The position numbers and the translations under genes are program-made. This document shows, one piece after another, positions 34,137-43,111 of a stretch of 64,000 bases of DNA. Positions within the stretch are counted from its first letter, which is position 1; the number at the start of each line of letters is the position of its first letter. The DNA comes from UBA12567 sp964598425. Lineage in GTDB: Bacteria > Planctomycetota > Phycisphaerae > Phycisphaerales > SM1A02. Location of the stretch: NCBI GenBank assembly GCA_964598425.1, contig CAZRBV010000009.1:1-64000 (forward strand). The letters are read 5' to 3'. The notes under the pieces were generated by a model, which made no database searches, was not told the DNA's origin, and worked only from the letters and a program-made list of their open reading frames with translations.

Positions 34137-36947
34137 CTACTTCGCGTCGTACCAACTCTCCGATACCGCCACATCCACGACCAATGGAATCGAAAGTTCC
34201 ATCGCGCATTCCATGCATGCGACAACGAGATCTCGAACTGAGTCTGCTGATTCCTTCGGCGTTTCGACAACCAACTCGTCGTGAACCTGCAGCACGAGAT
34301 CCGCATCCGAATCAACAGCCGGAAGCCTTGCATGCAGATCGATCATTGCAAGCTTGATCAGATCCGCCGCGCTTCCCTGCACAACCGAATTGATCGCCAG
34401 ACGCTCGGCAAGGCTCCGCCGCTGCGGATCGTTCGAGTCAATCTCTTGAATCCTGCGGCGCCGGCCACACATGGTTTCAACGTACCCCGCATCCCTGGCC
34501 TGCGCAACGCACTCCCGCAGAAATGCCTCGATGCCCGGGAACCTCGCCTTGTAGTCATTGATGATCGCAGCCGCGCGAGGGACATCGGTGCCCTCCCCCA
34601 GCCGTCTTGAGAGCCCATACGGCGTGATGCCGTAGACGATGCCGAAGTTCACCATCTTCGCGGCATCACGCTGTGATCGCGTCACGTCATCCACCGGAAC
34701 TGCAAAGACTTCGGACGCCACAGCGCGGTGAATGTCCTCGCCCTCCAGAAAGGCCTCCCGGAGCGACTCGTCATTCGAGAGATGCGCCAGCAGCCGCAAT
34801 TCAACCTGGGAATAGTCCGCCGTCACCAACACGCGATTTGCCCCGGCGACAAAGGCCCGGCGGATCTCACGCCCAATGTCGGTTCGGATAGGGATGTTCT
34901 GCAGGTTGGGATTGCTGCTACTGAGCCGCCCGGTCGCCGTCACTGTCTGATTGAATGAAGCGTGCACGCGACCAGTTTCCGGATTGATGCACTCTTTGAG
35001 CGACACCAGGTACGTCCCGACAAGTTTGGCAAGTTGGCGATACTCGAGAATGAATCCCGGCAACGGCGTGTCAATCTCGGGATCGGACTCCAGTTTCTCA
35101 AGGACCTCCTGATCGGTTGACGGGCCGGTCTTTCGGCGCTTGATCGGTGTCAAGCCGAGCCCCGGAGGGTCATCGCCGGGGTCATTGAAGAGCGCTGCGG
35201 CGAGCTGCTTGGGCGAGTCCGGGTTGAGCGGGCACGGCGACGCTTCGGCAATGTGCTGGCGAAGCACGTCGAGCCGGTCCGAGATCCGCAGCCGCTGCCG
35301 ATCGAGCTCGTCCGGATCGACCTGAACCCCCGCGTACTCCATGTCCGCAAGCACCCGAACCAGCGGCCATTCGAGATTGGCGAGAAGGTCGGACATGCCC
35401 TCCGCTTCGACCTCCCCAACCAGCGGCTCAAGCAATCGCAGCGTGACGTCTGCGTCCTCTGCGGCGTACGGCACGGCCCGATCGATCGCGACCGTGTCGA
35501 AGGATCGCTGCGACTTTCCGGTTCCGATCAGACTCGAGATCGGTATGCAGTGCAACCCGAGTTCGCCCAATGCCAATGCGTCCAGCCGATGACTCGATCG
35601 CGTGGCATCAGCCACGTACGAGGCGATCATCGTGTCACGCACAGGACCGGCAACCTGCAGCCCTGCATGCCGAAGCACATTCATGTCGAACTTGGCGTTG
35701 TGCGCAACCTTGGCAATTGTCTCGTCCTGGAGGAGCGGGCGGAGCGCCTCAATGACCGCTTCTTCGCCCAGGTGTTGATCCTGATCCGGCGAGCGAACGG
35801 GAATGTAAACCGCCGCACCAGCCCTCCATGCCAACGAGACACCGCAGAGCTTGCTCTGCATCGGATCGAGCCCGGTTGTCTCGACATCAAAGGCGAGAAC
35901 GTCAGCCTTCGAAGCCTTCTTGACCGCATCGGAGAGCGCACGCTCGCTGAGCACCCCTTCATAGGCGGCATCGGTATCGGCCTGGCGAACCGATCCGTCT
36001 TCGCCGACGTCGGCCCAGAGCGTTCCCGCATCGACCGAAGCGTCTTCGCCTTCCCCACCGCGAGCAGCCTGAATGATGGAGGCGAGCCGCTCGGGGGCTC
36101 GCCGGAAATCGAGTTCGCGGAGCAGCGGACGCAACTCGGCCAGCGGCAATGCGGCAGGGTCGCACCTTGCATCGGGAAGCTCGAAGGGAAAGTCGAGGTC
36201 GTCTCGCAATCGCACCAGTTCGCGGTTCTGCATCAACCGATCCAAGGCGCCTTCCAGATTCTCCCGACGCTTTCCCTTGATCTCGTCGAGGTGCTCATAC
36301 AGGCCCTCGATGCTTCCATACTGGAGGACAAGCTTGGCCGCCGTCTTTGGACCGATTCCCGGAATGCCCGGAATATTGTCAACCGAATCGCCCATCAGCG
36401 AGAGTACGTCGATGACATGCTCCGGCTGCACGCCCTCGGTCTTGAAAATGTCTTCAGGAACGCGGGTTGTGTCGCGCTGCGGATCGTAGATCTCGGTGCG
36501 CGGCCCGATGATCTGCGCCAGATCCTTGTCAGCGGATATCACCGTCACGAACAGATCATCGTGCTCGCGTTCCAAACGCCTCGCCAGCGTCGCAATGACG
36601 TCATCGGCTTCGGCACCCTCGACCCCGAGAATCGGAATATCCATCGCCCGGAGGAGCTCCAGGCACCGCTCCACTTGCGGATGAAAGTCGTCCGGTGCTG
36701 CCTCCCGATTCGTCTTGTACGCGGGATCGATTTCGCTTCGGAACGTACCGGTGTCGCCCGACACATCGAGCGCCACGGCGAGATAGGTCGGCTGCCTGGT
36801 CTCGAGCAGGTTCAGAAGAATGTCGAGGAATCCCGCCACCAGCTTGGTCGGCTCCCTGGTGACCGATGAACTCTGATATGGGCGGCGAGCGTAGTACGCG
36901 CGGAAAAACTGCGAGTAGCCATCAATGACGCAGAGGGTTTCGCTCAC
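34137..36947 (-). CDS. polA: DNA polymerase I
   Basis: Full three-domain enzyme of 936 aa for primer removal and repair synthesis. The 5'-3' nuclease domain spans about 1-290 (GAEADDVI 111-118, SADKD 138-142, GDSVDNIPG 186-194). The 3'-5' exonuclease is intact: Asp354 and Glu356 in FDVETTG, Asp421 in AKFD, and Tyr494 and Asp498 in PYAAED. The polymerase has motif A DYSQVELR (711-718), the O-helix with Arg760, Lys764 and Phe768, and motif C VHDE (888-891). Phe768 (not Tyr) predicts discrimination against dideoxynucleotides. GTG 36947 overlaps the stop of the GlmU-like gene by 4 nt, so polA is the last gene of the mre operon. Confidence 0.96.
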   Translation of the reverse strand: MSETLCVIDGYSQFFRAYYARRPYQSSSVTREPTKLVAGFLDILLNLLETRQPTYLAVALDVSGDTGTFRSEIDPAYKTNREAAPDDFHPQVERCLELLRAMDIPILGVEGAEADDVIATLARRLEREHDDLFVTVISADKDLAQIIGPRTEIYDPQRDTTRVPEDIFKTEGVQPEHVIDVLSLMGDSVDNIPGIPGIGPKTAAKLVLQYGSIEGLYEHLDEIKGKRRENLEGALDRLMQNRELVRLRDDLDFPFELPDARCDPAALPLAELRPLLRELDFRRAPERLASIIQAARGGEGEDASVDAGTLWADVGEDGSVRQADTDAAYEGVLSERALSDAVKKASKADVLAFDVETTGLDPMQSKLCGVSLAWRAGAAVYIPVRSPDQDQHLGEEAVIEALRPLLQDETIAKVAHNAKFDMNVLRHAGLQVAGPVRDTMIASYVADATRSSHRLDALALGELGLHCIPISSLIGTGKSQRSFDTVAIDRAVPYAAEDADVTLRLLEPLVGEVEAEGMSDLLANLEWPLVRVLADMEYAGVQVDPDELDRQRLRISDRLDVLRQHIAEASPCPLNPDSPKQLAAALFNDPGDDPPGLGLTPIKRRKTGPSTDQEVLEKLESDPEIDTPLPGFILEYRQLAKLVGTYLVSLKECINPETGRVHASFNQTVTATGRLSSSNPNLQNIPIRTDIGREIRRAFVAGANRVLVTADYSQVELRLLAHLSNDESLREAFLEGEDIHRAVASEVFAVPVDDVTRSQRDAAKMVNFGIVYGITPYGLSRRLGEGTDVPRAAAIINDYKARFPGIEAFLRECVAQARDAGYVETMCGRRRRIQEIDSNDPQRRSLAERLAINSVVQGSAADLIKLAMIDLHARLPAVDSDADLVLQVHDELVVETPKESADSVRDLVVACMECAMELSIPLVVDVAVSESWYDAK

Positions 36948-38125
36948 GAAGCAGACTCTGCGAGCGAACGTAGGCGTGTTTCATCGGCAGGATCGAGCTC
37001 TCGATTCCGCCGAGCCATCATCGCGCGGGCCGTATCGAGGAAGCGTTCGATTCGATACAGCTTCTCGCCCGCGTCCGTCACCCACCGAAGAGCGCCAAGC
37101 GTCGCCGGGGCATGAGCGCTGCACGCAATCATCGAGCCGGTTCCGATGGACGTCCCGGTCATCATCCGCGTTCCGATGGCAGTCTTGACGTGATCACCGA
37201 TGAAGGCGCCGCAGTAATTGCGGCCGGTACGCTCACGGGCCTCCTCGGGCGTCAGGCGAACCGAAATCTCGCCATAGGTATTGAGCAGATTCGATGTTGT
37301 CGTTCCGGCTCCGAGATTGACCCACTGCCCGACGATGCTGTCTCCGAGATAGCCGTCATGGGCCTTGTTGGCCCACCCCTGGAAGATGCTCGCGCCGACT
37401 TCGCCACCAACCTTGCACCCCGGCCCAATGACCGTGTTTGATCGAATGACCGCTCCGTCGGCAATCGTCGAGTCGCGGCCGACCCAGCATGGTCCGGTCA
37501 GCGCTGCATTGGGGCGCACCGTCACGCCAGCTTCCACCACAATCTGGCCCGCACTGGTATCCAGCACGACGCCAGGGAAGATCGCGGCCGATTCATCGAT
37601 GTGCGCCGTGTGTTCACCGACGACAATTGCTGGCTCGGGCGGAGGCGATGGAAGCCCCGCGCACGCCAGATCGGTCGCAAGTGCCTCGGGCAAGTTCTCC
37701 AGAATGTCCCAGGGCCGTTGATACAAGACCTCATCGGCCTCGCGTGTCACGACCCCACTGGGGAGCTGACACGTCGATACGAAGGCGTCTGCGGATTCAG
37801 CATCAAGCCGCGCTGCAAGCACCGCGTCGTCCACCATGGCCGCTTCGCCAAGGGCAAGATCCGGAAGCTCTCCGATCCCCCACCACCGGCCGTTCACGCA
37901 CAACGCCTCACGGCCCCGAGGTTCGTTGACGCACACAGAGACCCTCGCAGCCAGCGTCGCCTCATGCGAGTCCGGCACCACAAACCCGCTCGCAAAGCGG
38001 CCAAGCGTTCGCTCAATCCGCTCCAGCGTGGTCACCGCACCAGTGCGAAGTGACATCACGGCCCTCATCTGAGTCAGCGGCCCGAATGATCCTTGAGAAT
38101 CGTCGAAAATCAGCAGATCCGACAT
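36944..38125 (-). CDS. GlmU-like sugar nucleotidyltransferase/acetyltransferase
   Basis: Protein of 393 aa resembling the alternative GlmU family (putative UDP-GlcNAc pyrophosphorylase/GlcN-1-P acetyltransferase), which would supply the peptidoglycan and LPS precursor UDP-GlcNAc. ATG 38125 has GGGAG 6 nt upstream; the frame extends to a GTG at 38152. The N-terminal part carries FDDSQGSFGPLTQMRA (about 7-22), where ordinary GlmU has a LAAG.G.R.. loop. The C-terminal third is a left-handed beta-helix built from hexapeptide repeats (about 175-330) with NLGAGTTTSNLLNTYG, typical of the acetyltransferase site. Its place between mreD and polA supports a wall-synthesis role. Confidence 0.8.
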   Translation of the reverse strand: MSDLLIFDDSQGSFGPLTQMRAVMSLRTGAVTTLERIERTLGRFASGFVVPDSHEATLAARVSVCVNEPRGREALCVNGRWWGIGELPDLALGEAAMVDDAVLAARLDAESADAFVSTCQLPSGVVTREADEVLYQRPWDILENLPEALATDLACAGLPSPPPEPAIVVGEHTAHIDESAAIFPGVVLDTSAGQIVVEAGVTVRPNAALTGPCWVGRDSTIADGAVIRSNTVIGPGCKVGGEVGASIFQGWANKAHDGYLGDSIVGQWVNLGAGTTTSNLLNTYGEISVRLTPEEARERTGRNYCGAFIGDHVKTAIGTRMMTGTSIGTGSMIACSAHAPATLGALRWVTDAGEKLYRIERFLDTARAMMARRNRELDPADETRLRSLAESAS

Positions 38126-38152
38126 AACTGCTCCCTGAAGACGGCACCTCAC

Positions 38153-38734
38153 TCAGCGGCGGGCACCAGCATAGTCCAGCCTGCCCGGTGCCGCGTCGAA
38201 GCGCCACCATCCGCTGGTTCCGAGAAGGATTGCTCCAATCGGTAGTCCGATCAGCATCGTGTAGATGCCGCTGAATCCGATCGTGGCAAGTCGATCACCG
38301 GCCGGTGGCGGTGCTAGCGCGTGTGTCCATGGCATCCACCAGCGAACAGTTTCCACCGCGGCGCTGCCAAGACCGATGCAGACCGATACGAGACCGGCAA
38401 CGACAGCGACAGTCATTATCCGCCTCCGAAACACGACGGGCCGAAGCAGCAGCACAACCTGAGCGCTGGCGATGGCCCCGAGCGTCCGGGGTCCGATGAC
38501 CGCAACGGTGCCCGCTGCTCCTGCCGAGCCGGGCGACACGTCCATCATCATTCCAAGAACCCATGCAGACCACAGCACTGTGCGAGGCCTGGCCTGCAGG
38601 GCCAGGAACCCGAGAAGGCACGCGGAAATGCTTGGTGTCGCGTGCCCGAGCCCGCGAAGTGTGAAGACGCCAGTCAGCCCGGTATCAAGCCCAACTGCAA
38701 CGACAGCCGTGATCAGAAAGACCCACCATCTCAC
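38153..38734 (-). CDS. mreD: Rod shape-determining protein MreD-like
   Basis: Inner-membrane protein of 193 aa with about five hydrophobic segments, in the position and size range of MreD. The second segment has ISACLLGFLAL and a later loop has GPRTLGAIASAQVV. MreD sequences vary strongly, so the assignment leans on length, topology and its place directly after mreC. GTG 38734 overlaps the mreC stop by 4 nt (GTGA). It would act with MreB and MreC in the elongasome. Confidence 0.75.
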   Translation of the reverse strand: MRWWVFLITAVVAVGLDTGLTGVFTLRGLGHATPSISACLLGFLALQARPRTVLWSAWVLGMMMDVSPGSAGAAGTVAVIGPRTLGAIASAQVVLLLRPVVFRRRIMTVAVVAGLVSVCIGLGSAAVETVRWWMPWTHALAPPPAGDRLATIGFSGIYTMLIGLPIGAILLGTSGWWRFDAAPGRLDYAGARR

Positions 38735-39591
38735 GGGGCCGCCTCCTCTACCGCAGTCAGAATGGACACCTGCGAAACCGCTGGCACATCTACGGCTGGC
38801 CGCGCAACGAGCCGCTGGCGAAGCGGCGCTGCGTCGATCGCTTCCAGTCGCTCGACGACGGCCACTTCAAGGCCGTGCGACCAGGCCGGCCAACGGGAGT
38901 CGGCAAGCAACAGTCTCACCCCGGGCTTGATCGGAGTTCTCCGATCGATGTCAGCGGTCAATACGCCCGCACCGTGTTGCCTCAGGAGCAATCGCCGCGG
39001 GGGGGCGCCCGTCCCCTCACCTGCCAGCATGACCTCAATTGGCCCCGACTCAGGGTTGGAGAGCGGAAGCACCAGCAGACGAACCGGGGAGACATGGCTC
39101 AGTCGACCCACCAACTGCTGGCCGTTCCAGATGGCGATGTCACCGACGGCCAGGCGATCTGCGCCACGTTGCGGAGCACGCAATTCAATTGGCGAGCGAG
39201 GATCGCTTGGATCTCTCCCTGTGACATCCGCATCAACCACCAGAGGCGGGTGCGGTGAGCGGTACGCATCTTCCGGAAGTCCTTCGAGCTGGCGGAGCCT
39301 GCGAGCCATGTCGTCTGCCCGAACCCGCTGCGCTTCCCACAACTGCTCGAATCGATCGCGATCGCGCCGCAGCTGATCGATTTCGGCCTCCTTGACAGGG
39401 CGGCCACCTTCATCGCGGGGAGGTCGCAGCCAGGAAGCAATCGCTGTACCGGCGCGAGACACCGGCATGATCGGAGCGCGAACAACGTCCGCGACATCCC
39501 GCGTCCACCCCAACCACGACACCGGCGCCACAGCGGCGGAGGCCGTCAGAAGAACGACAAGAAGGAAACCACCACCAGTTGCACGCTTCAT
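38731..39591 (-). CDS. mreC: Rod shape-determining protein MreC
   Basis: Bitopic inner-membrane protein of 286 aa that links cytoplasmic MreB filaments to wall synthases. ATG 39591 starts a single N-terminal membrane segment (about 8-28); the frame is open to 39696 but the extension overlaps mreB and lacks a hydrophobic start. A short coiled coil (about 65-105, EIDQLRRDRDRFEQLWEAQR) is followed by the beta-barrel domain with VTGRDP and IWNGQQLVGRLSHVSP. It lies 22 bp after mreB and overlaps mreD by 4 nt. Confidence 0.85.
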   Translation of the reverse strand: MKRATGGGFLLVVLLTASAAVAPVSWLGWTRDVADVVRAPIMPVSRAGTAIASWLRPPRDEGGRPVKEAEIDQLRRDRDRFEQLWEAQRVRADDMARRLRQLEGLPEDAYRSPHPPLVVDADVTGRDPSDPRSPIELRAPQRGADRLAVGDIAIWNGQQLVGRLSHVSPVRLLVLPLSNPESGPIEVMLAGEGTGAPPRRLLLRQHGAGVLTADIDRRTPIKPGVRLLLADSRWPAWSHGLEVAVVERLEAIDAAPLRQRLVARPAVDVPAVSQVSILTAVEEAAP

Positions 39592-39613
39592 GACAATGCG
39601 ACAGATGGACCGC

Positions 39614-40663
39614 TCACAGGTCGTCCACGTCGGATTCCATAGTCGCCTTCCAGTCCTCGAGATTCTCAAGGTAGATGCTCGTGCCGCGAGCCACACAAGT
39701 CAGCGGATCATCTGCCACCCGAACATCGAGACCCGTTTCCTGATTGATCACGACGTCGAGGCCCCGCAGCAATGCGCCGCCACCGACAAGACAGATTCCA
39801 TTGTCGACCAGATCGGCTGCGAGCTCGGGCTCTGCCCGCTCCAGTGTTCGCTTCACGGCGTCGATGATGGCTCGAATCGGTTCCTGCAACGCCTCGCGGA
39901 TTTCTTCACTGGTGACTTCCGTCTTGCGAGGAAGTCCCGTGAGATTGTCGCGGCCCCGTACTTCGAGCGTTGTGTCCTCGCCGACCTTGGCAGCCGAGCC
40001 GATCTCGATCTTGATCCGCTCCGAAGTCTGCTCGCCGATCGTGAGGTTGTACGTCTTCTTCATGTGGTGGATGATCGCTTCGTCGAAGTCATCACCGGCC
40101 ACTCGCACCGATTCACACGTGGCGATGTCGGCCAATGACATGATCGCCACTTCCGTCGTACCGCCACCGATATCAACGACCATCGATGCAGTCGGTTCTG
40201 CAATTGGCAAGCCAGCTCCGATTCCCGCCGCCATTGGCTCTTCGACCAGATAGACGCGACGAGCTCCGGCGCGTTCCGCTGAGTCGAGTACGGCTCGCTT
40301 CTCAACAGCTGTGATGCCACTCGGTACGGCGATCACAACACGCGGGCTGATCACCCGCGCACGTCCCGTCGCCTTCCGTATGAAGTAGGAAAGCATCGCT
40401 TCGGTGATTTCGAAGTCGCTGATGACGCCGTCCTTCAGCGGACGGATCGCGCTGATGGATCCCGGCGTCTTGCCGAGCATCTCCTTGGCCTGCCACCCGA
40501 CGGCGTTGCCGTTGTTCAAAACGCGATTGGTTCCCTTGCGCACCGCGACGACGGAGGGTTCATTCAACAGAATGCCCTCGCCGCGAACGGCGACCAGCGT
40601 GTTGCAGGTTCCAAGGTCGATCCCCATATCGACACTGAACCAGCCAAGGAGTCGATCAAGCAC
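39614..40663 (-). CDS. mreB: Rod shape-determining actin homologue MreB
   Basis: Cytoplasmic actin-like filament protein of 349 aa that guides lateral wall synthesis. The N-terminal MLDRLLGWFS helix should bind the membrane. Nucleotide-binding motifs are DLGTCNT (phosphate 1), DIGGGTTEVA (phosphate 2) and GGGALLRG (adenosine region). The start is GTG 40663, with GGAGG 11 nt upstream; an ATG 7 nt nearer is out of frame and stops after five codons. About 165 bp separate it from the small membrane protein upstream, enough for its own promoter. It heads an operon with mreC, mreD, the GlmU-like gene and polA. Confidence 0.96.
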   Translation of the reverse strand: MLDRLLGWFSVDMGIDLGTCNTLVAVRGEGILLNEPSVVAVRKGTNRVLNNGNAVGWQAKEMLGKTPGSISAIRPLKDGVISDFEITEAMLSYFIRKATGRARVISPRVVIAVPSGITAVEKRAVLDSAERAGARRVYLVEEPMAAGIGAGLPIAEPTASMVVDIGGGTTEVAIMSLADIATCESVRVAGDDFDEAIIHHMKKTYNLTIGEQTSERIKIEIGSAAKVGEDTTLEVRGRDNLTGLPRKTEVTSEEIREALQEPIRAIIDAVKRTLERAEPELAADLVDNGICLVGGGALLRGLDVVINQETGLDVRVADDPLTCVARGTSIYLENLEDWKATMESDVDDL

Positions 40664-40828
40664 GAGTCGTCATCCCTCCGATTGCGGTGGGCCATCATAC
40701 TGCGCCGCTCCAAAGAGGATCGGGGCGGCGCGTGACGTCGAGAGAGCCAACGCAGACCATGGGTTACCAATGCGGGAGAGGCCACTCCGAGTCGCGTGCA
40801 AACCCCCGGGGGACACAATTCGGTCGAC

Positions 40829-41008
40829 TCAGTCCAGAATCTTGAAGACGCCGCCGTCCGTTCGACCCTCACCGGAGGCCGAGAACTCCAGGTTGTGGAA
40901 GATCAGCCAGAGGCATCCAAGAATCAGGACAAGCCCGGCAATCCCGGTCATCGCCGTAAAGACATCCATGACAGGCTTTGAGGAAGTTGTAGCAAATCGA
41001 CTCATCAT
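40829..41008 (-). CDS. Small single-pass membrane protein (59 aa)
   Basis: This short ORF begins with ATGATG 2 nt after the TGA of the coiled-coil gene and ends at TGA 40829. It encodes 59 aa with one strong membrane segment (about 17-38: TAMTGIAGLVLILGCLWLIF) between a Ser/Thr-rich N-terminus and a charged C-terminus. The near-contiguous spacing argues for translational coupling and a joint function with the coiled-coil protein. I do not know the family. Confidence 0.65.
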   Translation of the reverse strand: MMSRFATTSSKPVMDVFTAMTGIAGLVLILGCLWLIFHNLEFSASGEGRTDGGVFKILD

Positions 41009-41010
41009 GG

Positions 41011-41901
41011 TCAGTGCTGCCCCGCCAGGGCGTATGCCCGCTGGCCTGGCTTTGCTTTGCCTCGCGACGAACTCTCGAGCGTCAGAATGCCAGTCGCGCG
41101 GTTCAGGTCGACCTGAATGATCCGAAGGCGTCCGATGAAGGTGCCGCCGTCTCCGACAGTCATGACCCAGCCCTTCTGGATTCCGTCACGAGATCCCGCG
41201 TCGATTTCAACAAGCGTTCGCTCGGGCGATCGGGCAATGTCCAGCACGGTTGCTTCAAGATTCCGATCGGGAGCAATGCCCTCATCCTCTGCAAGCACTT
41301 CGCCTTCGATCGATCCGAAGCGAGCGGTGTATTCGCTGAGTGTCGCCTCAAGTGCTCGCTGATCACGCTTGAACTGGGCGTTTTCTTCGCGGAGCGCCCG
41401 CTGCACGGCTTCGGCGACTTGAATCTGGCTATCCAGTTCCGCCAGTCGTTCGTCGAGTTCAACGCGGCGACGTTCGGCGGTCAAAGCGCGTGTCCGCAGC
41501 GTTTCAAGATCAGCAACCAACTTACTGTTGAGCTCCTGGGCGGTCGTCACGCTTTGGGTCAGCGAGCGATTCATCCCCTCGCGGCTCGCTGAGTCGGCCT
41601 CGGCCTTGATGAGCCTCGCTTCGATGCTCTCGCGATCTGAACGGCAGGACTCCAACTCAGCCACATGGGCCTGCTGCTGCTGGCTGTAAGCCGTCAACTG
41701 CTCAGTCAGTTGCGCCTCGCGAGCCAAAACCGCCTGACGCTCGGTGTTCTGCTGCGCCCGAACCGCTGACACCTGCGCTGCCGCGTCGAGGGCATCACGC
41801 CGCCAGTGTTCCTGATTCATGGTTGATACAACCACCAGCGGGACCATAAAGACCGCGAGCAGGGATACCAGCACAACGAAAATCTTGGTCAGAATATGCA
41901 C
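41011..41901 (-). CDS. Membrane-anchored coiled-coil protein with MreC-like C-terminal domain
   Basis: Protein of 296 aa with one N-terminal membrane segment (about 5-27), a long coiled coil (about 30-205, rich in Gln, Glu, Arg and Ala) and a compact beta-rich C-terminal domain (about 215-290). That domain reads VEIDAGSRDGIQKGWVMTVG...FIGRLRI, the same kind of pattern as the G.KDG...G..V....GLVG.V motif of MreC. GTG 41901 has AGAGG 7 nt upstream. It precedes the 59-aa membrane protein by 2 nt and then the mre operon. I infer an envelope or elongation role; the family is not one I can name. Confidence 0.65.
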   Translation of the reverse strand: MHILTKIFVVLVSLLAVFMVPLVVVSTMNQEHWRRDALDAAAQVSAVRAQQNTERQAVLAREAQLTEQLTAYSQQQQAHVAELESCRSDRESIEARLIKAEADSASREGMNRSLTQSVTTAQELNSKLVADLETLRTRALTAERRRVELDERLAELDSQIQVAEAVQRALREENAQFKRDQRALEATLSEYTARFGSIEGEVLAEDEGIAPDRNLEATVLDIARSPERTLVEIDAGSRDGIQKGWVMTVGDGGTFIGRLRIIQVDLNRATGILTLESSSRGKAKPGQRAYALAGQH

Positions 41902-42055
41902 GCTCTACCTCTCAGCCTTGGTGCCACGCCCCTCGGCGGGTTCGGAGTAAGCCCGTTTTGTACGTGCTACGGCATGGGGTGTCAATATGAGTGACGCTGC
42001 TCGATCTCCGAAAGGGCCTTGAACGACCCAGCGGAGCCTCAGCGATGGCCCCGGC

Positions 42056-43102
42056 TCAACTGCCGCCAGCCGCTGGGACCCGGGCAGTTCGCGCCCCCAC
42101 CCTTCGAAGCACCGCACCGGCGGCGGCCACGCGAACCCGGGGATCAGAATCGGAGAACATCTGTTCCAGCGCCCTGAGCCCCTGGTCCGAGCGATCCCAG
42201 GCAAGCACAAAGGCGGCCTGCATCCGGACCTCGGGAAACTCATGGCCACTCAAGTCGATCGCCAACACGGCCAAGGTCATTGTGGGGTCGATCCGCGCCA
42301 AGGCTTCTGCTGCCACCAGCCGCAGTTCCGGACCGGGCTTTCTGGGACCGTCGGCGAGCGCCAAGGCCGCCAAAGCGGGCACGAGTGTTCGATCGCCCAA
42401 TCGACCAGCCATCTGCGATGCGAGGGCGGTGAGCTCGCCTTGAGCGGCCGGCGCGAAGAAAGCCGCTCGAATGGTCTCCAAATGCCGCCGGTCGCCAAGT
42501 CGAACCAACGCCTCAGCAAGCCCCAGCTCTGAGGCTCGCACGACATCAGCATCCTCCCGCTCCAGCGGGCGTGTCATGGCCTCCCGAAGCATTGCGGCAG
42601 CAGACGGATTCCCGATCTCTCCCAGTACCATCGCAGCATTGGCGCGAAGGACCCGGTCAGAACTCAGAACCATGGCCGCCAGTGGCGTCTGATCGACATC
42701 CTCACCACACACTGCCAGTGCGAAGATGGCCGCAGCCCGAACGCTCTGCGATGGATCGACCAGGAGCGGCCAAACCAGATCGGAAATGCCGCACAATCGC
42801 TGGCGACCAAGCGCCATGCACGAAGCAAACCGCACGCCGGCGTTCGAGTCGACGAGCCCGCGGGTCACCACATCTCGAAGCGGCTCGACCTGGGTCTCCA
42901 GCATCTCGATGGCATTGGCGCGGACGAGCGGCGTCTCTGATCGCGACGCGTCCTCAAGAATCCGGAGTGCTGTACCTCGCGCCTGTACGGTCGACCCGGT
43001 CGGGCGACTGCGGCTGGCCGAAGACGGCGTGGCACTGCATCCCGAGCCAATGATCATCGCAGCGGAGCACAGGATGGTGAAGAAGCGTATCACTGTTGCC
43101 AC
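42056..43102 (-). CDS. HEAT-repeat lipoprotein
   Basis: Predicted lipoprotein of 348 aa. The signal peptide ends in IIGSGC, a lipobox with Cys22 as the lipidated residue. The rest is a chain of HEAT-like helical repeats with cores such as VRFASCMALGRQ, VRAAAIFALAVCG, LRANAAMVLGEIG and VRMQAAFVLAWDR, likely a protein-binding solenoid. The start is probably GTG 43102, 9 nt after the lnt stop, so it may be translationally coupled to lnt, the enzyme that finishes lipoprotein acylation. Partner unknown. Confidence 0.75.
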   Translation of the reverse strand: MATVIRFFTILCSAAMIIGSGCSATPSSASRSRPTGSTVQARGTALRILEDASRSETPLVRANAIEMLETQVEPLRDVVTRGLVDSNAGVRFASCMALGRQRLCGISDLVWPLLVDPSQSVRAAAIFALAVCGEDVDQTPLAAMVLSSDRVLRANAAMVLGEIGNPSAAAMLREAMTRPLEREDADVVRASELGLAEALVRLGDRRHLETIRAAFFAPAAQGELTALASQMAGRLGDRTLVPALAALALADGPRKPGPELRLVAAEALARIDPTMTLAVLAIDLSGHEFPEVRMQAAFVLAWDRSDQGLRALEQMFSDSDPRVRVAAAGAVLRRVGARTARVPAAGGS

Positions 43103-43111
43103 GGATGATAG

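Noticed and set aside
35253..36869. 538-aa plus-strand open frame
   Set aside because: It lies entirely antisense to polA, whose motifs are intact; the frame is open only because of GC-rich codon use.
40655..40672. Five-codon minigene (ATG ACG ACT CGT GCT TGA) before mreB
   Set aside because: The ATG abuts the GGAGGG with almost no spacing, so initiation there is unlikely; the GTG of mreB has better spacing.
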